From Hexactinellida sp. DTS-2022 (Eukaryota; Porifera; Hexactinellida): a DNA stretch of 64,000 nt. Below are positions 11,450 through 22,390 of the stretch, piece by piece. The number at the start of each line of letters is the position of its first letter. Positions within the stretch are counted from its first letter, which is position 1. Both the position numbers and the translations under genes were made by a program. The notes beneath the pieces are model-generated. The model was given only the letters and a program-made list of their open reading frames with translations. It had not been told where the DNA came from and searched no databases. The stretch lies in the NCBI GenBank assembly GCA_028753945.1, contig JAPNXP010000003.1:5084001-5148000 (forward strand). The letters run 5' to 3'.

Positions 11450-12320
11450 CTTGATTAGAAAAAAATTGCATCCATTGCCGACGCATTTCCCTTTGGAGGC
11501 ACTACATTTTGTAGTTGGGTAACTAGTAGTGCCTCCAAAGGAAAATGCTGTCTGCACAGCTGCAATTTTGGAATTTTCGCCATGTCATCACCACTATGAA
11601 GGTGTTAAACCATTTCAGAAAGATGTTTCGGAATGTAACGACCCTTATTGAGTAATTTGAGTTGGATGTTTCGTTTTAGCTCACTTCATTTCAGAGATAT
11701 TCAAGTTTCAGTAGAATATAATAGGTGATGAGTCAGCATTTTTATGTGCGTGTTGGGACTCGGGAGTTCACCCAACACCAACCAACCCATTCAAAATATA
11801 ATTATCAAAATTGTAAAAACACATTTTTTGAAGATTGTCTTCACCTCAAGGTGTCAAGACCCATTTTAGAGGTGTTACGTGACATAAGGATCAATTAATT
11901 AATTGGAAGTTTGTTTATATCTTGTATCATCTCTGAGATTAATGCTATTTATCAAATTAGTATAAATACTTATTAAATTATTAATAATTTAACACCAATT
12001 TCAATGTCAACTTTACTTTTATATTAAGTTTAATTATTTGTCATAAAGAGTAAATTAAATAAATTTAGATACCAAATTTCAATTCCGCACATTCGATGAC
12101 CCCTAATAAACAAATTGGAAGCATCTATATAAGTCAAAATAAGACTGAAATCGGCAAAAATCGTGACCCCAGGTGCACATCTGTAACTCAAGAGACACCT
12201 ATCCGGAAAATTGGGGATCTTAGTTAATAAAACTCTGTATTGTGGAGAGGATACGGACCAAAATACCAAGACAGTAAGATTAGAACTGGGCCACTATACT
12301 ATACTATAGTCGGTACAGTT
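11450..12320. repeat. Hairpin unit, copy 4, ending in a TATAGTATA palindrome
   Basis: Hairpin at 11461-11576, with TTGGAGGCACTA paired to TAGTGCCTCCAAAGG. It is followed by the standard tail (CGCCATGTCATCACCACTA, ACCCAACACCAACC, CTCAAGGTGTCAAGACCC), part of the 305 bp unit and the short palindrome at 12285. It lies in intron 1 of finger gene 1. Confidence 0.7.
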
Positions 12321-12354
12321 AAAAAGTTTAACTAATAGTAGCATATAAACTTAC

Positions 12355-12826
12355 ATTGAGTTAGTGAGCTAATATCAGAATAACTGGTAATAGCATAATC
12401 TGTAGGGGATAACTTTATACTACCTATACTCCCATTATTTTGCATCCGAATACCAGAAACTTTATCCCCAATAGAATCTGAATATATTTCTGTAATCAAG
12501 TCAGTAGACAGATCTACTCCAGGTAAGTTAGCTGCATCAGCGGAATTGGATTCCACAGAGAGATCTGGTATATCCTCTAAAGCGTCAAAGTACTCAGAAG
12601 AATCATCCCTGTACAGCTGACAATCTCCCTCCAGCTCCTGTGTCCCATCCACTCGTACTCCAAAGCAACTCACGTGAACCTCTCCACCCTTAGGGGACAG
12701 TTGTTCAGGACAGATAGCGTGCTTCTCTGTGAAATGTGATTTTATAAACTCGGCTTTGGGGAAATATTCCCTATACACATCACACATTAATACTAGCATG
12801 CTGCATTTATAAACATTTATCTGCAT
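12355..12826 (-). CDS. Finger gene 1, exon 1 (N-terminal motif and acidic linker)
   Basis: Starts at ATG 12826, or at the better-conserved ATG 12799 (ATG CTA), and ends at donor CAAT|GTAAGT, phase 1. It encodes a degenerate C2H2-like motif (C-x2-Y-REYFPKAEFIKSHFTEKH; a true finger would have a second Cys where Tyr is), then a long acidic linker without fingers. Exons 1-3 add up to 379 codons plus a stop. The start lies only 149 bp downstream of the stop of finger gene 2, so the units are tightly tandem. Upstream of the ATG the sequence TTATAAATGCAG could be an acceptor, so a non-coding leader exon is possible. Confidence 0.75.
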
Positions 12827-12975
12827 TTATAAAGCAGCGCCAAACTACGGCGGCTTAATTAACAGTATTTATTTGATAAAACACAAGTGATTTCAGAGAA
12901 AACAAAGTGAAGATCAAAAAGCAACAAATTTCCATTCGCTAAATAGAATGTTAATAATTTAGATAGCTAATAGCA

Positions 12976-13301
12976 CTAGAGCAAAAACGTACCGTGTTTC
13001 TCATTAAGAGAAATCTGTTCGGCTTTACAAGTGTGTCCGAAAAGTTTGTTGTGGCTTCTGAGATTCGGAAGATCAATAAATTCTTTCGTACAGTACTTAC
13101 AAGTATAGAACCTTCTTCCAGCAAATCTCTGCTTGCAACGCCCTTTAAACTTCCCAGTGTGATCCTGGAAAGCGTAATAGGAATACCCTAATCCTCTCTT
13201 GCAATAAGGACAATAATAAGGAGTACTGTCCTGTTCAGTATTTCTTGTAGACACAGGAATTGTATCCTTAATGCTTTGGACTCGCTGTGGTATGTGTGGA
13301 C
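12976..13301 (-). CDS. Finger gene 2, exon 2 (terminal, fingers 3-4)
   Basis: Acceptor ATATTTCAG|GTCCAC at 13301, phase 1. It encodes HIPQRVQSIKDTIPV, then CPYC-x13-H-x7-C and CKYC-x12-H-x7-C, ending EKHGTFLL-stop. A GT follows the CAC codon near the end (CACG|GTACGT) and could mimic a donor. However, the in-frame stop just beyond it is at the same place as in the paralogues at 9048 and 21537, so this is read as the last exon. Joined to 19343-20129 it gives 1113 nt, 370 aa. Confidence 0.8.
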
Positions 13302-13880
13302 CTGAAATATATTAGGTTATTTCTGAAAGTATAATCCAATTCATTGATGTCAGTGTATATCTACAGTGTTTTGTCATTCTACAAGGATTATTAACTGTAT
13401 TCATTATCGAGTGTATGATTAAACTCTCTACTAGACTCTTGTTGATAACATTTCAGATATGTACATAACATTTATGCCATCGTGAAAGTTTAACTTGTCT
13501 AAGGAGTTTCCTCTCAAATAAATGACAAAAAATGAAGGAAATAAAATGCAAAATGGAAACAGAATGTCCTTAGATAACTAAATTAATAAAGGGCTCATTT
13601 TTATACGAGTCCTTCTTTAATACTATCCGGTATTTAACATTGTGATACAAACTAACTTCAAAATGTTATAATAAGTAAACAAGTGTGCTGAAAACGAATT
13701 TTGCATTTTCAAATTTCTAATTTGTATATTTATTATTTTGGTTCAGTAAATAGATAAGAAATTTATTAAATTCAAAATTAAGCTAGAGGCTAGCTTCCAA
13801 CGGGTAATATAGGTAAACAAGTAGGTATGCTGAATTCGAATCATATGTTTCAAATTTTTAGTTACATATAGTATACTGTA
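13302..13880. other. Intron of finger gene 2, unremarkable part
   Basis: AT-rich intronic sequence with two related stretches (13620-13700 and 13790-13860, both AAACAAGTnnGnnTGCTGAA...TTTCAAATTT). No coding frame. Confidence 0.5.
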
Positions 13881-14230
13881 AATTGAATATTGAAAATTTC
13901 GAGACCGCGTAGGGGTTGAGTTATTCGTCGCGAAACGACCAAGACCGAAGGGCTCGTATATAATAATTGTGCAATATAAGTTCGCACTAGTGGAAAGTCT
14001 GTTATAACAACTTTAGTGAAATCTAACAATAATAGTAATATTAATGCACAAAGATTTGTGCCAAACCTATTTTGGTCAGTAGGGCCATTCTTGGACAGGA
14101 AAAATTGGTCCCGGACCATTTTTGACCCAGAACAAATTTATGGTGACTTATGCATATATAAATCTTCCACTATTGTGTATAAAAAGTTTTCTGAGTCTAA
14201 ACTGGAGCCAATACAGGGATACGTATATAT
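13881..14230. mobile_element. Helitron 3' end and unclassified dispersed repeat
   Basis: A Helitron-like plus-strand end (TCGCGAAACGACCAAGACCGAAGGGCTCG) finishes near 13950. The following 13960-14150 is related to 6830-6990 (GTTCGCACTAG, GACCTATTTT/AAACCTATTTTGG). Confidence 0.5.
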
Positions 14231-14925
14231 GTTATGTCGATTTTGTTAAATGTCGATTTTACAAAATCAACAAGAATCAACATTCTCTGTCAAGGTGTGG
14301 AATGAGGGTAAAGCCATGCTTAACTGAATAAGCACAAGCTTTCATACAGACAAAAATTTCTGCGCGCCTAAATTTAGTTTGAGAACGTTCATTTTTCATT
14401 TTGTACGCCTAGTTTGCACATTTTGTACGCCTAGTTTGCACATTTTGTATTAAGTCTATGGGAGCATCTCTCGATATTCTACGCCTAGAAACGATTTTTG
14501 TACGCCTAGATTAAAATCCATCCAAATTACGCTCCTTTAGGAGCGCTCAATACGCCTGAATTACACCCTGAGTAAGCATGTAGCACATAACAAGATAAAG
14601 AACCAGGCTATAAATAAAGTGTCTTGTATGGTTATTTGAAACGCTCGGGCCATTTTAAGTGTGGCTTTACAAGTTCAACATTTAAAATATGTCAATTTTA
14701 TAAAATCAAAACATATTTTATTAGTTGATTTTGTAAAATCGACATTCTGAAATGGGGATTTTACAAAATCAACATTTCAGATTGTCGATTTTACAAAATT
14801 AATTAATAAAAATATGTTTATTTTACAAAATCGACATTCTAAAAATAGTTGATTTTATAAAATAAACTATTTACAAATCAAAGTTTTGTATGTTGATTTT
14901 ACAAAATCGACATTTTACGAATATT
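14230..14925. repeat. Second GATTTTACAAAATC palindrome cluster, interrupted
   Basis: The same palindrome family as 10835-11420. Copies lie at 14233-14285 and again at 14670-14915. Between them is a segment (about 14330-14580) with TTTGTACGCCTAG repeats, related to 29080-29220 and probably a separate MITE. Confidence 0.65.
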
Positions 14926-16084
14926 CGTTACGAAACGAATATTCGTTTGGACGAATATTAGATTGAAACGGATATTCGTTGACTAATTTTGGACAACAAC
15001 AAGACTTTTGTATAGCTTAGAGATATCGTAAATATAAATTCCCACTTAAACTAGCTGATTATTAGTTAACTTGTGTATAATACGAGCTATTAAAAATGAC
15101 TAGGCGCTAGCGCCTAACTACTAGGCGCTAGCGCCTAACCTACTAAGCGCTAGCGCCTAACTAGTCACTAACTAGCCTAACTATGCCCTAGTCATAATAA
15201 ATCACCGTCCTGTACATGTGCCAATTAAAATATTATTAAATAACTAATTGACGCACTAGTTGTCCACTGGTCATAGGATCAATATGTTTTGGATATCTTC
15301 TTGGATATCTTCGATTTCTGGGACAATTCGATTTTCCATTATATATTATGGGCAAGCTAACAAATTGAGTAACAATATGTAATTCAATGTAGCTATAACT
15401 AGCTTGCATTCTTTGTCATTGAAACCTATTGTAATGTTCCTCCCGTTCTATGCATTGATTTCCATCGACTCTTCCAAATTCAAAACGGGAATACTCAATT
15501 GTTTTGCGAGTCTTGAGGAAAGCACGATTGTATATCCTCTACTCTAGCAGCTATATTTGGACATATGAGAGTCAATAAGTTGGGACGTAACGGACAAATA
15601 GTCACCGAGAAACAATCCATTTACAATTGGTAAATCATTGTTGGAAATTTTATGGTTTGCTCCCAATTGTCTCCAAATAAATGAATCATATTTCCTGGCC
15701 ATTTCTCAACAAGATCAATGAACTTCGAATTATCATCAGATATTTCCTGGATATTTATCTAGTGTTCATTGAATCATTTTTCATGTGTCCTAATATTTCT
15801 TCATTACCTGTAGGTGCAACGATTTGTACATAGGTACGATTGATGCAGCTAAGTACCGAAGTAAATTCAGTCTTATGTAGAAATGATTACATTTGGGTTG
15901 TACTAGTTGGAATAGAAAGTGATTTGTAAGTGGATCGATTCAGAAAACTTAACTATTTCGTGTACTAGTTGCATGAAAACATAACGATCAGTCTATATGG
16001 AAAGATTCATTCCTGGGTTAGTCGGTTAGACTCTCTGAGTTGTTTCAGCTTCAATTATTAAAAGTGAAAGTGTCATTCTCAGGG

Positions 16085-17455
16085 ATGTCGCCAGGATTTT
16101 TTATCTATGGGGGGGGGGCATATAAATTTCCAGGGGGGGAAAACATTCTATTGGTGTTAGATCTAACAGTTGATGTTACCAAAACTAGGCAATTGAGGTG
16201 AAACTTTCTAGTTTAATGTTTTCTAAACTATGAAAAGTAACCTACAAAATCAAATACAGTAACAAGAATTTAGCAATCCTAGCATATACTACAGAATATC
16301 TACTAGCTATAATGACAGGTAAAAGTCAATTTTGACAGGTAAAAGTTCTAAAGTAAAAGGTGTATTGGGTTTGTAAAACAGTTGATTGGAAGTTAGAACC
16401 AAATTGCCAAATAAATAGGAATATCCTAAAAGGTGAAACTAGATTACTAACAGTCTATTCCTGTCAACCGTATAGGGATTTCTGTACACTATAGGGATTT
16501 CAACCATTTTGTTTGTTCTGTCCAGGCTCTCAGGGATGTATTAAATTTGTATCTGCTTGCTAGTTTGGAAATTTTTTTGATTGTCTGTCGAATAATACCT
16601 AAAAAATGCCTACACCTTCAAAATATAGCAGTTTGTTTTGTGTAAATTGACAATCCCTATTCAAGCGTACAGGAATTCCCTGTACAGTCTACAGGGGCGT
16701 AGGAACCTATTACCGATTGGTCCGGCGGGTTTCTCCACTTCATGCTTGGAGAACAAGAAACATATAAAAATGAATTTCGGATGCATGATATGCACAAAGT
16801 ATAAATATTTATGCGCCATTACTACTATTATCTGGTGAAATGAAGATAATTATTCCACTGTTAATTAGTCAAATGCAAATCTTAGATTATACGTAGCAAT
16901 CAACACTAATATTATATTACAAAAATATGGAGATTAACCATGATTATATTATCAAAATGAATTTAAATACTAGCTATCCGACTAAACATTATAGCTTTTG
17001 TAAAATTCATCATGAAATTATTGGTCCGGCTTGCGCCGGGCCTACTCCTACGCCCCTGGTCTATATAATTAAATATTATCTCCGGAGTCCGGATCCTAAA
17101 TGATTATTTTGGATTATGTCAAATTCGATATTAATAAATAACATGATCGTATATCTTGACACACATAATACATTGCTTTGGTAAGTGTAATTTGTGTTTG
17201 TATAAGTGTAAATTTACTTCTTAGACGAGCGAGAGCAGCGAGCTAGAAAAAGATTTAGGGTGTCCAATGTCCATGGATCTTGACCAATGTACAGTGAAAA
17301 ATTGGAGCCTCGTACAGGGATATGACTCAAATGATTGGCAAGTGTGAATTCATTGAATTGTTTAGCATTAATGGATCAGAGCAATGAAATAGTTACAAAT
17401 TGTTTTACCGGGGGGGGGGCATTGCCCTCTATGCCCCAGTGGCGACGTTCCTTCC
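16085..17455. mobile_element. Degraded element with poly-G subterminal tracts
   Basis: Ends resemble GGGATGTCGCCAGG and, inverted, GGAACGTCGCCACTGGG, with G-runs just inside. The interior shares the TGTACAGGG...CAATTTTnCCTGTACATTGG block and a GAGCGAGNGCAGCGAGC end stretch with 33300-33420 and 52600-52740, so all three belong to one family. No target duplication is recognisable and no frame is coding. Confidence 0.5.
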
Positions 17456-17792
17456 CATTCCGAAAGTTGTAAATTGATCGAATGAAAGTTTTGCAAATAA
17501 AGATTGTCTTTCAACAATATTAAAATCATAAATACAGCCGATGTGATTCTGCATATTGAGTTTTAAATTAAATGACAATTAGCTGAAACTTAGTGCAAAC
17601 TAAGTAAAGAATACTAAATGAAAAGTAAGTATAAGGCCATATAAAATATATAATTGGTTTATAATCTTCGTCCGTCCCTACTTTACACTCCGTCCGTCCG
17701 AGAATATTGTATTATTATCTTATGAACATGATCGTGCAAAATATTAACTAAAAGTACATCTAATGTATCAATTTTTAAAAGTTTGATATTAG

Positions 17793-18246
17793 TAGGGCTG
17801 AAACGAAAATACCAAATATTCATATTTTCGCTTCGAATTGATTGAAAGAATATTAGATTGAAACGGATATTATTTTGTTTTTATTGAAGAGATCGTATAT
17901 GTACATTCCTACCCAAACTAGCTGAGTAATAACTAACTTGTGTCGAATACATAACCATATAAATAATGAGTTTACTTATCCACCGATCATCGGCGTTTGT
18001 ATTAAAAAATCTCGCTATTTTCTACCGATTGTTTTTTATGTTTATAAAAATCACCATCCGTAGAAAGTAGCCAGTGTTATTTAATACAAGCGCCGATGAT
18101 CGGTGGATAAGTAAATTCAAAAATAATTAACAAGAACTATTTATACTATAATTTGAGTCTTGAAATTGATTTAATGCTTAGTCATCAAAACGAAGCGGCT
18201 ATTCGAATATCGTTCTTTTACAATTCGAATATTCGTTTCATCCCTA
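17793..18246. mobile_element. Older hAT MITE (TAGGGCTGAAACG family)
   Basis: Begins TAGGGCTGAAACGAAAATAC and ends CGTTTCATCCCTA. The flanking octamers gatattag and tatttcag match only in part, so this copy is older than those at 43586 and 54448. It contains the nested MITE at 17971-18115. Confidence 0.6.
17971..18115. mobile_element. Small nested MITE
   Basis: A 145 bp inverted-repeat element, TTTACTTATCCACCGATCAT ... ATGATCGGTGGATAAGTAAA, with arms of about 33 bp, inserted inside the hAT MITE 17793-18246. The family was not assigned. Confidence 0.65.
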
Positions 18247-18557
18247 TATTTCAGAGCATTTTTTAAATTATTTAATGATTCATTGTCATATAATTTTATA
18301 AATAAATTAAAAATATATCTATATTTATTGTTTGGCTTAGGATAATGTTATTATAATATTAAAAATGGAAATAACAAATACAAATAAAATCTAGTTCGCC
18401 GTCGTTGTTTTCTTAAAAAGATTGGATAATTTATTTCACCGAGCTCAAGTAGTTTAGCGAATAACTTCCCTGATGGTATAGGCGCTAGCGCCGTATACCT
18501 AAGGCGCTAGCGCCTTGTACCTTAGGCGCTAGCGCCTAGGCATTTTTAATATATGTA

Positions 18558-18818
18558 CAGGGCCGTAGCCACTGGTCAGGTTGGTCAGGTTTCAACCTGA
18601 CCACTTTTGGTTGTTGAATTTTCCCAATATGACACCACTCGGTCAGGTTGGCCAGATTAACCTAACCACTCGGTCAGGTTGGTCAAATTAACCTGACCAC
18701 TCGGTCAGGTTGACCAAATTAACCTGACGACTCGGTCAGGTTGGTCAGATTAACCTGACCACTCGGTCAGGTTGGTCAAATTAACCTGACCACTTTGATT
18801 TTGGGGGCTACGGCCCTG
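18558..18818. mobile_element. MITE with CAGGGCCGTAGCC ends and ~31 bp internal tandem repeat
   Basis: TIR CAGGGCCGTAGCC. Flanking atgta is found on both sides, a 5 bp match. Inside are about six copies of CTCGGTCAGGTTGGTCA...TTAACCTGACCA. The hAT-like end sequence suggests hAT, but the duplication is shorter than 8 bp. Confidence 0.6.
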
Positions 18819-19001
18819 ATGTATAATACACTTTGTAACAATTATTATACCATTGTAACATTATCAAAAACCTATTTTCCAATGTATTTTGTCTCTAGAA
18901 ATTGATTTAATGCTTAGTCATCCAAACGAACGAATATTCGAATATTCGTTCGTTTAGAAAAAGGTTCATTCGTTACATTTCGAATATTCGTTTCAGCCCT
19001 A

Positions 19002-19342
19002 ATTTTTACAGTATTCTAATGTGGTCCGGCGGTTCAACACCAAGTATTTGAGTGTGGTTCAACGATCATAAAATAATTAATTGGATAAGTTGTCAATTAT
19101 TTGTTGAATTTCGAACAGATAGAGGTGGTACAGCAAAGCTGGCCATCCTGAAGTGGTGCGGCGACGCCGGACCACTCTGAAAAGTGGTACGGCGCTCGCC
19201 GCACCAGCCGTACCGGGTGTGCCGCCCCTGACTAAATGGTAACAGTATCTCAGTGCTTAAGGTCAAAAGACATGATTCGAATATAGTCACAATAATCTTG
19301 AAAACGTACAAGTTAATATTATTAATAATTGCATCACTATAC
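19002..19342. other. Intron end with a GC-rich MITE fragment
   Basis: About 19120-19232 matches 28720-28945 (GGTACGGCnnnnGCCGCACCAGC, ending GTGCCGCCCCTG), a partial hAT-like MITE. The rest is the 5' part of the finger gene 2 intron. Confidence 0.5.
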
Positions 19343-20129
19343 CTGTTTGGATTAGGTGTTTTAGATTGTTCAAAGAAATCTGCCAGGTTTTACAGGTATC
19401 ACCAAACTCTGTGTTATGTCTCTTGAGAGACCAGAGACTAAGATAATCAGTTTGACAGTAAGGACAGGTATAGAATGTTCTCCTAGAATTATATCGTTTA
19501 CAAAGACCTTTAGTCTTGCCAATATGAAGCCGTAAAGTATTTAATGAATATCCTTTTCCTTGACCACAATCTGGGCAATAATAAGGACCACTGTGTTCTT
19601 TCCTAATTAATTCTTTCTGTGACGATAATGTTTTACTATTTGTTGGTAATCCTTCTCCACAGTCAATGCCTGTCATATCCATGGACTCTCTAGGTTCTGA
19701 TATGTGGGTCAACAAACAATCGGAGGAACTGGTGGCATCATCTGCAGGAGGAAACTCCTTCATTGTATCATCAGTTCCTCCTTCCTCTATTGTAAAACTA
19801 GACACTTCTGTAATAAATGGATATCGTTCTTTAATCAGGCCTAAAGTCATAGCCTGTGATACATCTGGTACGTTTACTACATCGGCTGAATTACACTCCA
19901 CACTGATATTCGATCCTACATCTAACTCATCTACGTGTTCTGTATCAAGAATATCATCCTCAGTCAAATGACTATTTCCAGCCTGTTTCTGTAGATCACT
20001 TTCTTGTACAGATTCAAAGTAACTATCAGAAATATTGTTATTATTAACAAAAAGTTGTTCTGCATTGATATTGTGTTTCTCTGTGGATTTCATCAGTTCA
20101 GTTGTCTCGAAATATTTCTCACACTCCAT
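19343..20129 (-). CDS. Finger gene 2, exon 1 (N-terminal motif, linker, fingers 1-2)
   Basis: 787 nt from ATG 20129 to donor CAG|GTATAG, phase 1; joined to 12976-13301 it gives 370 aa. Order: degenerate finger (CEKYFETTELM...), acidic linker (ESDLQKQAGNSHLTEDDIL), then CPDC-x13-H-x7-C and CPYC-x12-H-x7-C. It is nearly identical to the exons at 7685 and 26485 (scattered replacements), so the duplications are fairly recent. The 6 kb intron to the terminal exon is filled with transposons. The start is supported by the shared ATG and by upstream stops; the same 5' flank (GAGACACTAGCTACTCAATC) is present in all three. Confidence 0.85.
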
Positions 20130-20670
20130 CGAGACACTAGCTACTCAATCAGTGACATTTGAATATAAGTAATTAGAATGATACTAATGAATGCGTCAAT
20201 CATTAGTAGCATGGGGGCCCTGAAATTCTAACCATCCAAATATATTCCGCTGAATATAAATGTGGTTTTCATACTAATCAAGTGGTAAGTAAATATAAAC
20301 AAGAATAGGAAAATAAACGAATAGAGAAGTTGTATTTTGTTAATTAAATATTTTGCGTACTGTTAAATAAGAAAACTTGTTATATTTTAAAAAGTTGCTC
20401 ATGGTTGCAATCAACAGGAGAGGATCCAGAAAAATTTCAATTTACACAGCAGCGTAATTTCTACAGAAGGAAGATCTACCATGACGAGCGTTTGGAAATT
20501 TAATATCATAAAGATCGAGCGAGCGATCGAAAATTTTTGTTGACGTACTAGCCCTCCAGAAATGTTTTTTATCCGAAAACTGAACATGCCCACTGGTCTA
20601 AACCAATTACATAGTGGTCTAGGTATCGCGACACCTAGGTTATCCGGGACATACTCAATTTGTACTACGT
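20130..20670. other. Spacer between finger genes 2 and 3
   Basis: The first ~60 bp upstream of gene 2 is conserved with the other two A-type genes. Beyond that is unique AT-rich sequence with no supported gene. Confidence 0.5.
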
Positions 20671-20678
20671 CTATGGGA

Positions 20679-21065
20679 TAGGGTTGCCGTGGGAATGGGA
20701 ATTCCCATGGGAATGGGATGGGAATGGGAATCGTATTTATCCTATGGGAATTCCCACAGGTTTTCCCATGGGAATTCCCACAGATTTTCCCATGGAAATT
20801 CCCATATGGGAATCTTGAAATTCCTTATGGATTCCCATGGGAATTCCCAGAGGTTTTCCCGTCATTTGTGAAGCCATCAAAATCAAAAGTAGATCATATA
20901 AAGTATCCAATAGGATTTGGAATTCTCGTAGGATTTCGACGGGGGATTTGCCATGTGAAAACCACATAGGATTCCCACATGGGAATTCCCATGGGAATTC
21001 CTACGGAAACCCTGTGGGAATGGGATGGGAATGGGAATGAAAATTCCCTTCCCACGGCAACCCTG
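20679..21065. mobile_element. hAT MITE rich in GGGAATTCCCAT palindromes
   Basis: The ends TAGGGTTGCCGTGGG and, inverted, CAGGGTTGCCGTGGGAA are flanked by a perfect 8 bp duplication, ctatggga (20671-20678 and 21066-21073). The interior is a dense run of TGGGAATTCCCA units. Long open frames on both strands here are low-complexity by-products of the repeat. Confidence 0.8.
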
Positions 21066-21339
21066 CTATGGGAGCATCTCGTCACATACGCCTGAATGAA
21101 ACCCTGGCTATCAGAACCTTATGGACTTGTCCTAACGGGTCCGGTTAATCGAGATCGCATTTAATTGAAACGAAAAAAATCCAGAGGAAATATGAGAGAA
21201 CACTATTGAGATTTTTCTGCAGTCACCCTTGCAGCAGGTACTAACTATTTAAGCGCGGCCCGCAAGGCTGAAATACCCACTCTATGTTCGGGAATCGGTT
21301 CTTGTCCCGACTTCCCCCTCTGGATAGGCAACTGGCTAC

Positions 21340-21430
21340 ACCACCGTAATTAGCCTTTGCTTGTTTTCTCTGAAAAGTGATTTTATCAACTCGGCTGCGA
21401 ACCAACTACGGCGGCTTAGTTAACAATATT
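21340..21430 (-). pseudogene. Relic N-terminal exon behind finger gene 3
   Basis: The minus strand reads AELIKSLFREN, recalling AEFIKSHFTEK of the family N-terminal motif. It is followed by the same GCGAACCAACTACGGCGGC boundary block as 8905 and 12840. Only about 35 bp of the exon survive. Confidence 0.45.
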
Positions 21431-21536
21431 TATTTCATAAAACACAAGTGATTTCAGAGAAAACAAAGTGAAGATCAAATAAGCAATAAACTTTCATTCG
21501 CTAAATAGAATGTTAATAATTAAGATGCTAATAGTA

Positions 21537-21892
21537 CTAGAGCGAAAACTTGCCGTGCTTTTTATTAAGCGAAATCTGTTCGGTCTTACAAGTGTCTCCG
21601 AAACGTTTCTTGTGGCTTTTTAGATTCGGAAGATCAGTAAATTCTTTCGTACAGTACTTACAAGTATAGAATCTTCTTCCAACAAACCTCTCCTTGCAAC
21701 TCCCTTTATACTTCCCAGTGTGACTCTGGAAAGCGAAATAGGAATACCCTAATCCTCTCTTGCAATAAGGACAATAGTAAGGAGTACTGTCCTGTTCTGT
21801 GACCAATTCATTAGTAGGGTGTACTGTAGTACTTCTCGTATACACAGGAATTGTATCCTCAAAGCTTTGGACTCGCTGTGGTATGTGTGCAC
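21537..21892 (-). CDS. Finger gene 3, exon 2 (terminal, fingers 3-4)
   Basis: Acceptor ATATTTTCAG|GTGCAC at 21892, phase 1. It encodes HIPQRVQSFEDTIPV, an insertion absent from the paralogues (TVHPTNELV), then CPYC-x13-H-x7-C and CKYC-x12-H-x7-C, ending KKHGKFSL-stop. Joined to 26485-27271 it gives 1143 nt, 380 aa. The GC after the CAC codon (where gene 2 has GT) supports this being the terminal coding exon rather than a spliced one. Confidence 0.8.
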
Positions 21893-22390
21893 CTGAAAAT
21901 ATATTAAGTTATTTCTGAAATTATAATCCATTTCATTGAGGACAGTGTATATATATATATATATACAGTGCAGTGCTCGACAAATTAGGTGGTTTGGTGG
22001 CAATAGCCACCAAATATCTTTCTTAAGCCACAAAATCTTTCTTTGGTGGCTTAACTAATCCACCATAAAATGTGGATTATTAGACTTTGTGCAGAATGTA
22101 TTTTTCGTTGGGGTGGTGAATCTGCTGTTAACAGCCATTTTGGCTGTTTGCTGTTAACAGCTAACTATTTTCTGTTAACAGCTAAGAATTCGTCCCTAAT
22201 TGGCATTAAACCTTAACCGCATTTAAGTCGCCTTTAAGTTGTTAATTTACGCCCATTTAAGCTGTTAACAGCCAATTCAAGCTGTTTGAATTCAATAATT
22301 GTATCAGCAAAATTAAGGAAAAAGGGACAAGCAACGAAAGTTATACTCAAAAATGTTTAAATTCGAATTGTATATCGTATTTACTTTGGC
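21893..22390. other. Intron with GTTAACAGCTA repeats
   Basis: A TA microsatellite near 21950 is followed (22120-22275) by about six copies of CTGTTAACAGC, a palindrome-rich minisatellite. No coding frame. Confidence 0.5.

Larger units (their letters stand above)
15084..18553. mobile_element. Element with GGCGCTAGCGCC ends and 10 bp target duplication
   Basis: The left end reads TATTAAAAATGACTAGGCGC and the right end, inverted, TATTAAAAATGCCTAGGCGC. Both are followed by clustered GGCGCTAGCGCC palindromes. The host sequence tgtataatac is duplicated on both sides (15074-15083; after removing a later hAT MITE, 18820-18829). A 9-10 bp duplication suggests a MULE-like non-autonomous element, but no transposase is present. 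Confidence 0.6.
14921..19001. mobile_element. hAT MITE (TAGGGCTGAAACG family), split by a 3.7 kb insertion
   Basis: 14921-15083 and 18820-19001 together match the intact copies at 43586-43998 and 54448-54858. The left piece contains CGAATATTCGTTACGAAACG and GATATCGTAAATATAAATTC; the right piece ends CGTTTCAGCCCTA. The left terminus (about 90 bp) is missing. The gap is filled by the element at 15084-18553 and a hAT MITE. Confidence 0.7.

Noticed and set aside
12976-12990. GT after CACG in finger gene 2 as a splice donor
   Set aside because: The paralogues have GC or GA there, and all three terminal exons share the stop a few codons on, so this is read as the end of the coding region.
18558-18818. 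Confident hAT assignment
   Set aside because: The ends look hAT-like but only 5 flanking bases match, so it is left as a MITE with uncertain superfamily.
20689-21085. Several overlapping open frames on both strands
   Set aside because: Low-complexity translations of the GGGAATTCCCAT repeat inside a hAT MITE.
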